From: Halobacterium wangiae
GTDB taxonomy: Archaea > Halobacteriota > Halobacteria > Halobacteriales > Halobacteriaceae
Assembly (NCBI RefSeq): GCF_021249345.1
Contig: NZ_CP089588.1
Location: forward strand, 1,054,001 to 1,118,000
Length of the DNA stretch: 64,000 bases
Direction: 5' to 3'
A program made the position numbers and the translations under genes. Shown here one piece after another: positions 27,547 to 36,987 of this stretch (the stretch's first letter is position 1; every line of letters starts with the position of its first letter). The notes beneath the pieces were generated by a model. That model saw only the letters and a list, made by a program, of their open reading frames with translations, ran no database searches and was not told where the DNA came from.

Positions 27547-28110
27547 ATGTCAACCACGGACAGAGTGATGGTGAACGGTGTCGACGTCTCCGCCCTCGAG
27601 GGGGCCGTCGAGACGATTAGCAACGACCACGACGTGGGTTCGTTCGCGTTCCGGGCCGAGACGGAGTGGCAGGACGCCCTCCGGAGCGTGACCACGATCG
27701 ACGAGTTCGACCAGGCGGGCGAGACCGTCCACACCCGGGAGTTCACGCTCCAGGGTGACGAGCCAGAGCAGATCCTCGGCGAGCGGATGGGACCGAACGC
27801 CGTCGAACTCCTGCTCGGCGCGCTCGGCTCCTGCCTGACCGTCGGCTACGCGGCCAACGCCGCCGCGATGGGAATCGAGCTCGAGGACCTGCGCTTCGAG
27901 ATGGAGGGCGATGTCGACCTCCGCGGGTTCCTCGGCATCGACGAGGACGTCCGCCCCGGCTACGAGTCGGTCAGTTGCACGGTGCACGTCGACGCCGACG
28001 CCACCGAGGAGCAACTCCAGGAGCTGCACGACCGCGTCGAATCCACCTCCCCGCTCGTGGACGCGATCAGGAACGAGGTCGCACTCGACACCCACCTCGT
28101 CGTCGAGTGA
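27547..28110 (+). CDS. OsmC-like protein
   Basis: A 187-residue OsmC/Ohr-superfamily protein. The conserved cysteine C96 lies in the helix ALGSCLTVGYAANA, and a second cysteine, C144, is in SVSCTV. In classical OsmC proteins a Cys pair reduces organic hydroperoxides; here the second Cys is not in the usual helix, so peroxidase activity is uncertain. A GGTGA element 6 nt before the ATG could act as ribosome binding site, and TTTTAT around 27504-27510 is a TATA candidate. Confidence 0.85.
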   Translation: MSTTDRVMVNGVDVSALEGAVETISNDHDVGSFAFRAETEWQDALRSVTTIDEFDQAGETVHTREFTLQGDEPEQILGERMGPNAVELLLGALGSCLTVGYAANAAAMGIELEDLRFEMEGDVDLRGFLGIDEDVRPGYESVSCTVHVDADATEEQLQELHDRVESTSPLVDAIRNEVALDTHLVVE

Positions 28111-28126
28111 ACACCCCCTTCTTCTC

Positions 28127-29473
28127 TCAGCCAGTCGGACGGAGCACTCGCCACAGCACGCTCGGCCGGAGCAGCGACGTCGGTGGGTCCTCCATCGTGA
28201 GGACCCGGCCGTACGCAGACGCGACCTCGCCGTCCGAGTGGGCGGTCCGGACGAGTCTCGAGCGGTAGCGGTCAAACAGGTCGGTGCCCCGGGGTCTCTC
28301 GCCCTCGGTCTGGGGGAACGCGAAGTCCGCGCCGACGGCCAGCAGCCACGCGCCGTCGACGACGTCGGCGGCCCGGCCGAAGAACCGGCGCGGGAGGTCC
28401 CGGGTGCCCTCCGCGGCGAGCGCGTGGTGGAGCTGGAGCGCCTCCAGCGCGGCGACGGACATCCCCTGGCCGTAGACCGGGTTGAAGCTGGCGAGAGCGT
28501 CGCCGACCACGACGAGGCCGTCCGGGAACCGGTCGAGCGACTCGTAGCGGCGGCGCTGGTTCGACGGGAACGGGTACTGCGCGATTTCCGTCGAGCGCCA
28601 CTCCCGGTCGTCGAGGAGCGCCGCGAGTTCGGGGACGGGGAGGCTGGCGGCGAACTCCCGGAACCCCTCGGGGTCTGTCGGCGGGTCGTCGCCGTGGACG
28701 CCCTGCATCGTGACGAGCCAGCGGCCGTCCTCCACGGGGAACGCGCCGCCGCCCCGAGTGCGTGGTGGCGACGGCGGGACGAAGACGGTTCGACGGTCGC
28801 CCGGCGGTCGGTCGACGACCGCGGTGCTGTAGGTCACGTCGACGGTGACGGCGTCGACCGGCGGGGCCTCGTAGCCGTGGCCGGCCAGCCAGTCGGGCGT
28901 TCGACTGGTCCGCCCCGTCGCGTCGACGACGAGGTCCGCGCGGAGGTCCGCGCGCGTCCCGTCGTCGCCGTCGCGGACGACCACGCCCTCGACGGCGGCC
29001 GCGTCGTCGGTCGCGAGGTAGTCGACGAACCGGCAGTTCCGGTGGACGACGACCGCGTCGCGCTCGGTGACTCGGTCGCGGAGCGTCCGCTCGAACAGCG
29101 GTCGGCTGGCGGCGTACATCGACCGGCGGCGGGGGCCGTCCGCGAGGAAGCCACCGCCCTCGTAGTGGTGGAGGTCGGTCGTCCAGTCGACGAGCAGGCC
29201 GCCCGCCGACAGCAGCGCCTCGCCGTAGCCGGGGAGGAGGTCCGCGATGGTCGCGCGCCCGGCCTCGAGGAGGACGTGTGGCTGTCGGGACTGTGGGGCG
29301 CCGCGTCGCTCGTCGTCGAGGGAGTCGCGCTCGACGACCGTGACGCGGTCGTAGCTATCGGCGAGCACGCGCGCCGCGAGCAGTCCCGCCACGCTCGCAC
29401 CCACGACCACCGCGTGCCCGCCGAGGTCTGGCGCGCGGTCGGGGTCGTACCGGGGGAGCGTGGAGAGCGTCAT
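28127..29473 (-). CDS. FAD-dependent monooxygenase / geranylgeranyl-reductase-like flavoprotein
   Basis: A 448-residue flavoprotein of the group A monooxygenase fold. The N-terminal dinucleotide motif reads VVVGASVAGLLAA (residues about 22-34, with Ser-Val in place of the usual Gly-x-x). ATGRTSRTP (DG-type NADPH/FAD region) lies near 190, and GDALASFNPVYGQGM near 325-340 is the second FAD motif. Substrate is unknown; hydroxylation or reduction of a hydrophobic compound is likely for the family. It converges on the OsmC gene and precedes nothing on the same strand within the operon distance except the DUF2298 gene 58 nt upstream. Confidence 0.83.
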   Translation of the reverse strand: MTLSTLPRYDPDRAPDLGGHAVVVGASVAGLLAARVLADSYDRVTVVERDSLDDERRGAPQSRQPHVLLEAGRATIADLLPGYGEALLSAGGLLVDWTTDLHHYEGGGFLADGPRRRSMYAASRPLFERTLRDRVTERDAVVVHRNCRFVDYLATDDAAAVEGVVVRDGDDGTRADLRADLVVDATGRTSRTPDWLAGHGYEAPPVDAVTVDVTYSTAVVDRPPGDRRTVFVPPSPPRTRGGGAFPVEDGRWLVTMQGVHGDDPPTDPEGFREFAASLPVPELAALLDDREWRSTEIAQYPFPSNQRRRYESLDRFPDGLVVVGDALASFNPVYGQGMSVAALEALQLHHALAAEGTRDLPRRFFGRAADVVDGAWLLAVGADFAFPQTEGERPRGTDLFDRYRSRLVRTAHSDGEVASAYGRVLTMEDPPTSLLRPSVLWRVLRPTG

Positions 29474-29531
29474 CGGCTGTACGCTCGGAGAACGACGGTC
29501 GGTCCACGTAGTGGTGTCGCTTCCGCGGGCG

Positions 29532-31817
29532 TCAGTCCGAGTAACAGGTGAGGTCCGTCGCCGCGCAGGCCGCCTCCGCGTCGACGCGGTAGATGGTCAC
29601 CGCGTCGTTCCGGAACACTTCTTCGACGCCGGGGCCGCCGAAGGTGGCGTCCGGGTAGCGCTCGCGCTCGACGGGGCCGTAGTAGACGTACTGGACGTCG
29701 TACTTGTCGTACAGTAGCGCCTGCGTCGCGCGGTCGCCGGCGTAGAGGAACCCGACGTCGTTCGCGCGCTCCTCGTAGGCGCCCTCGGGGCGGTACCCCT
29801 TCTCGTGTTCCCAGCCGACGACGGTCGGGATGCCGGTGAACACCGACGGCGCGCTCACCCACGTGTAGATGGGTTCGCCGACAGCCGTCACCATCGCCGG
29901 CTGGCCGTCGACGTTCGCGCGGAGCCACCTGAACGCCTCGGCCTCCTGGGGGTGGTAGGTCTCGACGAACTGCGTGGCGTCGAGGGTGCCGTCCGCCGGT
30001 TCGCGGACGGGGTCGCCGAAGTGGTCCGACAGCGCGAGCGCGGGGAACGTCACCGCCGAGAGGACGACGAGCACGGCGACGGCGGCGCCCGCGGCGTCGG
30101 CCGCCGAGAACCGGGTGGTGGCGCCGCGGAGGCGCCCGGTGACGGGTTCGAGGAGCGCGGCGGCGGCGACGCCCGCACCCAGTCCCCAGAGCACCGAAAT
30201 CTGCATCGAGACCTTGTAGACGGTGTTCCAGCGGATGGCGTTCGGGTCGTGGGGCCACACCTTCGCGTACGCCAGTTCGATGGCGACGAGGAGGCCGACG
30301 CCTGCGGCGGCGAGCACGGCGGCGAACCCCGCGTGGTCCGTGCGTCGGAGGTACCACGCGCCGGCCAGCAGGGGGAGCAGGACGGCGACGGAGGCCGCGT
30401 CGAGCAACAGGCCCACGACGGTGACGGCGACCCAGCCGACGGTCGCGAGCGCCGTGCGGCGACCTGTGAGGCGGGCGCTACGGGCGAGGTAGGCGGCGAA
30501 GACGGCGACGAACGCGCCCCACGCGAGCAGGTAGGGCGCGAGCGGACTGCGCGGCGGGAGCCAGCCGACGCCGTCGTTCGGCGGCGCCTGGAACAGCAGG
30601 AACGGCGAGGCGAGCGCGGCGCCGCCGAGTGCGACCAGTACGCCGGCGACGACGGCGAGCGCGTACCGCGACAGTTCGCCGCCCGGGCCGGTCGTCGGCA
30701 CCCGGTCGCGGAACCGTGCGGGCAGCGAGGCTGCCGGGTGCGCGGTGGCGAGCGCGACGGCGAGGAAGCCGACGCCCGCGGCCGTCGGGAGACTCCACGT
30801 GCTCGTGATGGCGAGCGCGCCGGCGAACACCGGGAGAGCGCCGAACAGGAGCGTGACGCGGCGCCGACGGTCGGTCGCGCGCCACCCCGCGAACGCGACG
30901 GCGACGGCGGGCAGCAGGAATGTCGGCGCGAGGACGTGGGCGTGGAGGTCGCCGTTGAGGTACGACCAGAACGGGTTGACGACGATGGTGTCCGGGACGA
31001 CGTAGCGGCCGATCCAGTAGTTCCACGGTCCGAGCGTGGTGGCCTCGCGGAACGCGTCCTCGGTCGGTGCGCGGATGCCGGCGACGAGGAACCGCCCCCA
31101 CTCGGTGACCAGCGACTCCGGGAAGAACCCGGCGAGTACGCGGAGCGGCGTGGCGAGGAAGCCGCCGAGGCAGACGAACAGGACACCGAGCGTCCCCGCG
31201 AGCGAGCGGGAGCGTCCGCGGTCGTCCGCGATGGCCGCGGCGAGACCGTAGGCGCCGGACGCGAGCGCGGCGTAGAACGTCGCCAGGCCGAGGTTGTAGG
31301 CGTACTGCGGGGCGACACCGACGGCGTCGGCGAACGCGGCGACCGAGAGGATGCCGCCGTAGTAGTAGCGCACCGGGCGACCGGCGAACCAGATGTCCGG
31401 CGGCGGCAGGCGGTCGGCGAGCGTCATCGAACGCAGCAGTCCGAAGTCGAGGAACTTCTCGCCCGCCGCGGCGTGGGCGGCCGGGTCGACGGCGCGCACC
31501 GCGACGAAGAACGCGAACGCCAGGACGAAGACGGCGAGCGGTGTGGCGACCGTACGCGGGTCCGGCAGGTCGGCGCCGCGTGCGGCGATGGCGCCCGCAG
31601 CGAAGACGGCGAGGATACAGAGCGCGGCGACTGCCGTCCCCCAGCGGACGTGGCCGACCCAGTAGGCGAGCAACGCGAGGAGGGCGAAGGCGACGCCCGG
31701 CGCGAGCGCGGCGCCGCGGTCGGGGAACCCGGCGAACAGGCGCGCACAGATGGGGACCGCGGCCGCGGCGAACGCGAGCGTCGTGAGTAGCCAGTAGGCG
31801 GCGGTGACGTACTCCAT
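29532..31817 (-). CDS. DUF2298 (YYY) multispanning membrane protein
   Basis: A 761-residue integral membrane protein of the DUF2298 family, named after its YYY motif, seen here in RPVRYYYGGILS. About 14-16 transmembrane helices span residues 5-560, with a soluble C-terminal segment (about 600-761). An acidic loop with TLADRLPPPDIWFAGRPVRYYYGG resembles the catalytic loop of GT-C glycosyltransferases, so lipid-linked sugar transfer at the outer face is a fair guess, not proven. Gene order gives no clear partner. Confidence 0.88.
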   Translation of the reverse strand: MEYVTAAYWLLTTLAFAAAAVPICARLFAGFPDRGAALAPGVAFALLALLAYWVGHVRWGTAVAALCILAVFAAGAIAARGADLPDPRTVATPLAVFVLAFAFFVAVRAVDPAAHAAAGEKFLDFGLLRSMTLADRLPPPDIWFAGRPVRYYYGGILSVAAFADAVGVAPQYAYNLGLATFYAALASGAYGLAAAIADDRGRSRSLAGTLGVLFVCLGGFLATPLRVLAGFFPESLVTEWGRFLVAGIRAPTEDAFREATTLGPWNYWIGRYVVPDTIVVNPFWSYLNGDLHAHVLAPTFLLPAVAVAFAGWRATDRRRRVTLLFGALPVFAGALAITSTWSLPTAAGVGFLAVALATAHPAASLPARFRDRVPTTGPGGELSRYALAVVAGVLVALGGAALASPFLLFQAPPNDGVGWLPPRSPLAPYLLAWGAFVAVFAAYLARSARLTGRRTALATVGWVAVTVVGLLLDAASVAVLLPLLAGAWYLRRTDHAGFAAVLAAAGVGLLVAIELAYAKVWPHDPNAIRWNTVYKVSMQISVLWGLGAGVAAAALLEPVTGRLRGATTRFSAADAAGAAVAVLVVLSAVTFPALALSDHFGDPVREPADGTLDATQFVETYHPQEAEAFRWLRANVDGQPAMVTAVGEPIYTWVSAPSVFTGIPTVVGWEHEKGYRPEGAYEERANDVGFLYAGDRATQALLYDKYDVQYVYYGPVERERYPDATFGGPGVEEVFRNDAVTIYRVDAEAACAATDLTCYSD

Positions 31818-31988
31818 TCAGCTATTTTTCCGGTCGTATCGGGTATGTGTTTTCTGGCACGGGTCGACGATGGAAGCCGATTCGCGGGGGTCGCTCGTCG
31901 GGTCGCCGCCTCGTCGAGTGCGACCCGGACAGCGGTGTTCACGACCACGTGCCGCAAGGGTTTAGGCTGCCGGCCAGCTATCGCCTCT

Positions 31989-32441
31989 ATGGCAGACTGC
32001 CCACTCGCCGACGAATGCCCCAGTTTCCAGGAACAGATCGAGGGGATGGGGTGCCAGCACTACGGAGACCGCGGGGGGATGGAGTGGTGCAACCACTACA
32101 GCCAGCCCATCTCGGACCTGAAGACCGCGCCCGTGGTGCACGGCGAGGAGGTCGTCGTCGAGGTCGACGACATGCACGAGAGCGGCGCCGGCGTCGGTCG
32201 GCAGGCCGACAGCGGGTTCATCGTGATGGTCGACGGCGTGCTGCCGCCGGCCCGCGTCCGCGTCGAGATCTCGGAGGTGAAGTCGAACTACGCCCGTGCC
32301 GACCTCATCGAGAAGCTCCCCGAGGAACCCGACGACGAGGAGGGCGAGGAGGCCGAGGCCGACGGCGAGGACGACGAGGACGACTCCGACGGCGTGGAAC
32401 GCCAGCGCCTCGGCAGTCGGGACAACTTCTGGGGCAACTAG
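31989..32441 (+). CDS. TRAM-domain protein with N-terminal Cys/His motif
   Basis: A 150-residue protein. Residues about 50-105 form a TRAM domain, a small beta-barrel that binds RNA (GEEVVVEVDDMHESGAGVGR and FIVMVDGVLPPARVRVEISEV regions). The N-terminus has C4, C10, C22, H24, C34 and H36, which could bind zinc. The C-terminus is a Glu/Asp-rich tail. TRAM proteins in archaea are thought to act as cold- or RNA-chaperones or to assist tRNA modification. Translation start is the ATG at 31989. Its TAG stop shares the palindrome CTAG with the stop of the convergent CHAT gene. Confidence 0.85.
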   Translation: MADCPLADECPSFQEQIEGMGCQHYGDRGGMEWCNHYSQPISDLKTAPVVHGEEVVVEVDDMHESGAGVGRQADSGFIVMVDGVLPPARVRVEISEVKSNYARADLIEKLPEEPDDEEGEEAEADGEDDEDDSDGVERQRLGSRDNFWGN

Positions 32442-34513
32442 CGGAACTCCTCCATCGAGAGGTCGTCGGTGAGGCGCAGGGCGCCGTCTACTAACGTCGG
32501 CATCGGGTCGATTCGGAGGTAGCGTTCGAGTTCTTCGCGAGTGATGTTCGTCGACCGTTCGGTCGCCGCCAGGAGACGGTTGTCGGCGGTCGTGTGGTTC
32601 GGCGTCACGAACGCGCCGAGACCGTTAGCTCCGTACGGGTAGTCGTGGGTCGTTAACGGGAACGGAGCGTCCTCTCCCGCGAAGTCCGCCGTGTCGAAGT
32701 CGTAGAACACCGGGGCGCCGGACAACGCCGCTCGCAACGCCAGCACGCTACTCCCGAGAATCGTGTACCGACTCGTGTCCAATCCGGCGTCCTCGAGGAC
32801 GTCCAGGACGGCGTACATCGGGAACCCCGCGTCGAGGAGCATCGCTGCCTGTCGCCCGAATCTGCTGGCGTTCGCGTCGAGGACGTCGTCGACGGTGACG
32901 ATACCCGCGACGCTCCCGGCGGTCAGGAGCGCGTACCCCTGCTCGTAGGAGCGACAGCCGTTGAGGAAGAACGCGCTGACGCCCGTCCCGACGAGCGTCC
33001 GGACGTCGAGCTGGCCGTCCGGGCACACCATCCCGCTGTCCGTGACGTGGCCGACGAAGTGCAGGAAGTCGGTGTCCTCGTGTAGCGCCTCGCGGAGTTC
33101 CCCGGTCGTCAGCGAGTGGGAGGTCCGGACCGTTGTCTCCGCGGTCGGGTGGAAGCCGTAGGGCGTCTCGTCCGGGTCGTCGATGCGAGCGTCGTTGTAG
33201 ACGACGTGGACGTCGAGGGGGTCGGTGCCACTCGGCCAGTCGAGGGCGCGGCGGAACGACCCGAGCGTCGGGTTCGCGGCGTCGACCGCGAAGCCGTCTG
33301 CGGCCCACACGTGTCCGGGCGTGCCGGGGTCGTCGGGGACCACGACGCCCGTGGACTGCGACGACGCGTCGGCGACCGAGGGGGCTCGAACGTCGCTGGC
33401 GTCCGGCGCGGAGAGCGCGTCCGGACTCGGCGAGAGTGTCGCCTGCTCGACGGGCGGCGGCGGGCTACGGACGATGGCGAGTTCGTTCACCACGTAGGGG
33501 AGCACGGAGGCGTACGCCGGGTCGGGGGCGACGTCGGCGGTGACATGCCAGTCCACCAGCCCCTCGGTGGCGGACCGCGGAACGTCGAGGTAGGCGGCGG
33601 TCCGCTCGTCGAGCGGTGACTCGAAGAGCGCCTCGTAGTCGATCGTGACGCGCTCGTCGAGGGTGTCCGCCTGCGTGCTGCGGAACGGGTAGCGGCCGGT
33701 CGACCTGACGACGCCGTCGAGCGTGAAGACGTGTTCGAGGCAGTCCCGCACGTCGGCGACGAACGCGTCCGGGTCGAACTCGTGGACGTGGCCGGCCGCC
33801 CGGAGTGTTGGCTCGGTCCCGGATTCGACGGTCGCGCCGAGGTAGTACGCGAGCGGCGCCACCGTGTAGATCGGGCCGTACTCCGGCGGCACTTCGAGCG
33901 TGACGCCGGTGTCTGGTGGTGCGACCGCGTCGGGAACGTCCAGGTCGATGCCGCGTTCGATCTCGGGTGGGTGGCCCCGTAGCGTCGGCCACGAGCGGTC
34001 CGGCGTGTGGGTCTTGAGCGCCGACCCGAACGTGGAGACGGCGCGCATCAGGTCGCGGGGGTCGTCGGTCGTGGTGACGGTCGCTGCGGGCCGCTCGTGG
34101 TGGGAGCGCACGCCGACGACCAGGCGAGTGGCGGGCGCGACGTCGAGGTAGAGGTGGTCGTCGGTGTACCGCGCGGCGACGCTGGCCCCACACACCTTCA
34201 CGTACGTCTTCGCGACGGGCGGCGAGACGTCGACCTCGTAGGTGCCACGGTCGAGCACCTCGACGGTGTCCGGGGACTCCGTCCGGTGGACCACCTCGCC
34301 GTCGGCGAGGAACTCCGCGGTCCCGAACTGTGGCAGGTGGAGTGTCTCGGCCTCGATGGCCACGGCCGCGTCGACCGGCACCCCGAACTCGTCGGGTGAC
34401 GCAGGGCTCGGGTCGACGTGGCGGTCGGTCCGCAGGACGAACTGCTCCCCCTCGGCGGCGTCCCGGATCGCGAGCGCGTCGCCGTCGCCGAGTGGTTCGA
34501 TTTCGATCGTCAC
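32438..34513 (-). CDS. CHAT-domain caspase-like protease
   Basis: A 691-residue protein whose C-terminal third is a CHAT domain (caspase HetF associated with TPRs), a clan CD cysteine peptidase fold. The predicted dyad is H489 in LHFVGHVTDSG and C520 in FFLNGCRSYEQG, in the order and spacing expected of CHAT and separase proteases. The N-terminal 440 residues are beta-rich and lack TPRs or coiled coils; a low-complexity Pro/Ser/Asp linker sits at about 370-410. No membrane segment or signal peptide is visible. CHAT proteases work in defence or programmed death when activated by partners such as gRAMP/TPR effectors; none of those is adjacent here, so the trigger is unknown. Confidence 0.88.
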   Translation of the reverse strand: MTIEIEPLGDGDALAIRDAAEGEQFVLRTDRHVDPSPASPDEFGVPVDAAVAIEAETLHLPQFGTAEFLADGEVVHRTESPDTVEVLDRGTYEVDVSPPVAKTYVKVCGASVAARYTDDHLYLDVAPATRLVVGVRSHHERPAATVTTTDDPRDLMRAVSTFGSALKTHTPDRSWPTLRGHPPEIERGIDLDVPDAVAPPDTGVTLEVPPEYGPIYTVAPLAYYLGATVESGTEPTLRAAGHVHEFDPDAFVADVRDCLEHVFTLDGVVRSTGRYPFRSTQADTLDERVTIDYEALFESPLDERTAAYLDVPRSATEGLVDWHVTADVAPDPAYASVLPYVVNELAIVRSPPPPVEQATLSPSPDALSAPDASDVRAPSVADASSQSTGVVVPDDPGTPGHVWAADGFAVDAANPTLGSFRRALDWPSGTDPLDVHVVYNDARIDDPDETPYGFHPTAETTVRTSHSLTTGELREALHEDTDFLHFVGHVTDSGMVCPDGQLDVRTLVGTGVSAFFLNGCRSYEQGYALLTAGSVAGIVTVDDVLDANASRFGRQAAMLLDAGFPMYAVLDVLEDAGLDTSRYTILGSSVLALRAALSGAPVFYDFDTADFAGEDAPFPLTTHDYPYGANGLGAFVTPNHTTADNRLLAATERSTNITREELERYLRIDPMPTLVDGALRLTDDLSMEEFR

Positions 34514-34628
34514 GTCGTGTCTCGCCCAGTGCCCGGCGCCCGGTGCATGCTCGCACGTCGCCGCGTTTCAGCAAAAACGTTCTGCCCTCGGCCCCGGGGT
34601 TTTTGCCGAGCGGCGACGAGCAACGGGT

Positions 34629-35108
34629 ATGGACGGGGAGGTTCCGGACGCGGACGCGGTGCTGGCACGGGTCGGCTTCGACGCCGACGAGAGCGTGCTG
34701 ACGCGACGGCAGGCGGAGGTGCTGGCGCTCCGGGAACGGGGCGCCTCGCAGGCGGCGATCGCCGACAGCCTCGGGACGTCGCGGGCGAACATCTCGAAGG
34801 TGGAGTCCAGCGCCCGCGAGAACGTCCGGAAGGCTCGCGAGACGGTGGCGTTCGCGGAGGCGCTGGGCGCGCCGGTCCACGTCGAGATCGAACCTGGGAC
34901 GGACCTCTACGACGTGCCGGACGCGGTGTACGCGGCGGCCGACGACGCCGACGTGAAGGTGCCGCTGTCGGCGCCCGAGGTGATGAAGCGCGTGAGCGAC
35001 GTCGACGAGGACGCGGTGACCGACCGCGAGGTCCACAGCCACCTGCTGGTCACGGTCACCGCCAACGACGAACTCCGCGTGCGGGTCGGCCCCGACGAAG
35101 CGCCTTAG
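34629..35108 (+). CDS. Tfx-family transcriptional regulator
   Basis: A 159-residue DNA-binding protein of the archaeal Tfx family, named for the Methanothermobacter activator of the fmdECB operon. The helix-turn-helix (about 17-65: LTRRQAEVLALRERG followed by QAAIADSLGTSRANISKVE) is sigma-like and the C-terminal Tfx domain (about 75-159) may sense a ligand. The start ATG at 34629 gives the family N-terminus. It diverges from the CHAT gene across 115 nt; whether it regulates it is untested. Confidence 0.87.
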   Translation: MDGEVPDADAVLARVGFDADESVLTRRQAEVLALRERGASQAAIADSLGTSRANISKVESSARENVRKARETVAFAEALGAPVHVEIEPGTDLYDVPDAVYAAADDADVKVPLSAPEVMKRVSDVDEDAVTDREVHSHLLVTVTANDELRVRVGPDEAP

Positions 35109-35166
35109 GCCGCCGCCCGCCGAGAGTGGGTATGGCACTCGTACGCGACGGGGAGTGCAGTTGGCG

Positions 35167-35826
35167 ATGATCGCCGTCTCGTGGAGCGGCGGGAAGGACT
35201 GCGCGGTGGCCCTCCGGGAACTGCGCGCGGACCCCGACGTGGTCGTCGCGGGACTCCTGACGACCGTCCGCGAGGACGTCCAGCGCTCCTCGATGCACGG
35301 CGTGCGCCGCGAGCACCACGAGGCGCAGGCCGACGCCCTCGGCCTGCCGCTCCGCGTCGTCGAACTGCCGGCAGACGTCGGCAACGACGAGTACGAGGCG
35401 AGGATGCGGACTGCCCACGACGCGATGGCCAGCGACGGCGTCGAGCGCGTGGTGTTCGCGGACCTGTTCCTGGCGGACGTCCGCGCCTACCGCGAGGCGA
35501 ACCTCGCCGACACCCCGCTAGATGGGTGCTGGCCGCTGTGGGGCCGCGACACGACCGACCTGGCCCGCGAGTTTGCTGAGGACTTCGACGCGGTCGTGGT
35601 CTGCGTGGACGACGACGCACTCGACGCCTCGTTCGTCGGCCGGACCTTCGACCGCGCGTTCCTCGCGGACCTCCCAGGCGACGTCGACCCCTGTGGCGAG
35701 CACGGGGAGTTCCACACGTTCGTCCGGGACGGCCCGGGGTTCGACGAGCCAGTCGCGGTCGAACCGACCGACTGCGTCACGAAGACGGTCGGCGACGGGA
35801 CGTTCCACTACTGTGAGCTAAAATAG
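35167..35826 (+). CDS. dph6: Diphthine-ammonia ligase (ATP pyrophosphatase)
   Basis: A 219-residue PP-loop ATPase that completes diphthamide on elongation factor 2 by amidating diphthine. The nucleotide loop reads SGGKDC (residues 7-12), with Cys where Ser is usual. The family HGVRREHHEAQADALGLPL and GRDTTDLAREF segments and the C-terminal CGEHGEFHTFV with its zinc-like Cys/His pattern are present. I favour the ATG at 35167; a GTG four codons earlier is an alternative. It overlaps the convergent nucleotidyltransferase by 9 nt. Confidence 0.9.
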   Translation: MIAVSWSGGKDCAVALRELRADPDVVVAGLLTTVREDVQRSSMHGVRREHHEAQADALGLPLRVVELPADVGNDEYEARMRTAHDAMASDGVERVVFADLFLADVRAYREANLADTPLDGCWPLWGRDTTDLAREFAEDFDAVVVCVDDDALDASFVGRTFDRAFLADLPGDVDPCGEHGEFHTFVRDGPGFDEPVAVEPTDCVTKTVGDGTFHYCELK

Positions 35827-36810
35827 CCCGTCCGCGCGGAGTTCGGCGACGACTTCGCGGACGCGCTGGGCGTCGTCTATCGGCACGACCAGCACGCGGT
35901 CGTCGAACGCCGCGACGACAAGGTCGTCTGCGCCGACGACGGAGACGTGTTTGTCGTCGCTGGCGAGCACGTTCCCCGACGCGTCGATGGTCAGTGAATC
36001 GCCCATCGTGGCGTTCTCGCCGTCGAGCAGGCGGGCGAGCGCGTCCCACGCGCCGACGTCGTCCCAGTCGAAGGCCGCGGGGACGACGCGCACGTCCGCT
36101 GCGCGCTCCAGCACTGCGTAGTCGACGCTCACGGGGTCGACAGCGTCGAACGCCGCGTCGGGGTCGCCCGATTCGAGCGATTCGACCACCGGTTCGAGCG
36201 GCCCGTCGCGGGCGGCGGCGAGGAACGCTTCTGGCGTCCACGCGAACATCCCCGCGTTCCAGAGACAGCCCCGGTCGAGCAGGCGCTCGGCGGTTGCTTC
36301 GTCCGGTTTCTCCCGGAACTGCTCGACGGCGAAGTGGTCGCCCTGGTCCGCCCCCGGTTCGACGTAGCCGTAGCCCGTCGCCGGTCGGTCGGGTTCGACG
36401 CCCAGCGTGACGAGCGTGCCGGTGCGTGCGGCGACGTCGACGGCCGTCTCGGCCGTCTCGCGGAAGCCGTCGCCGACGACGTGGTCGCTCGGGAGACAGA
36501 GCATCGCCGCGTCGGATGCCCGTTTTCGGACCTCCTGGGCGGCGTAGGCGAGCGCCGGCCCCGTGTCCCGGCCCGCGGGTTCGACGAGGACCGTCGCCTC
36601 CGGAACCTCCTCGCGGACGCGGTCGGCGTACGACTCGCGGGTGACGACGAAGATGTCGTCGGCGAACGCGGCGCGGTCGGCGGTCCGGCGGAGCAGACTC
36701 CGGTCGTCGTCGCCGAGCGCGAGGAACTGCTTCGGGCGGTGGCTGCGGCTCGCGGGGTAGAGCCGGGTGCCGGTGCCGCCGGCGAGCAGGACGGCCGCAG
36801 TCCGGGTCAC
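35818..36810 (-). CDS. Mannose-1-phosphate guanylyltransferase
   Basis: A 330-residue sugar nucleotidyltransferase that makes GDP-mannose for glycans and exopolysaccharide. The N-terminal GTP-binding loop is LLAGGTGTRLYPASR (residues 8-22), the lysine of the PKQF motif follows, and VEQFREKPD supplies the sugar-phosphate-binding motif. FAWTPEAFL and DWDDVGAWDAL complete the family pattern. It lacks the C-terminal phosphomannose isomerase domain found in bifunctional forms. A second, C-terminal beta-barrel half is shorter than in bacterial enzymes. Confidence 0.93.
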   Translation of the reverse strand: MTRTAAVLLAGGTGTRLYPASRSHRPKQFLALGDDDRSLLRRTADRAAFADDIFVVTRESYADRVREEVPEATVLVEPAGRDTGPALAYAAQEVRKRASDAAMLCLPSDHVVGDGFRETAETAVDVAARTGTLVTLGVEPDRPATGYGYVEPGADQGDHFAVEQFREKPDEATAERLLDRGCLWNAGMFAWTPEAFLAAARDGPLEPVVESLESGDPDAAFDAVDPVSVDYAVLERAADVRVVPAAFDWDDVGAWDALARLLDGENATMGDSLTIDASGNVLASDDKHVSVVGADDLVVAAFDDRVLVVPIDDAQRVREVVAELRADGLF

Positions 36811-36920
36811 GAACCGACGCCTCCGCGGGATTCGAAGGTCACGCCGGGACGTTCGCGGGCCCGGGTCAAAGGGCTGTCTCCAGCGCTCGCCACCTTCACT
36901 TTCACCCCGCTACCAAGGGA

Positions 36921-36928
36921 TTAAATAC
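36921..36928 (+). promoter_or_regulatory. TATA box of the rpa3 operon
   Basis: TTAAATAC, 60-67 nt upstream of the rpa3 ATG, so the mRNA should have a 5' leader of roughly 35-40 nt, unlike most genes in the window. Confidence 0.5.
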
Positions 36929-36987
36929 GATAGGGAACCAACCCCGATACGTCTCCCATCGAAAACACGCGGAGACGGAATACGACC

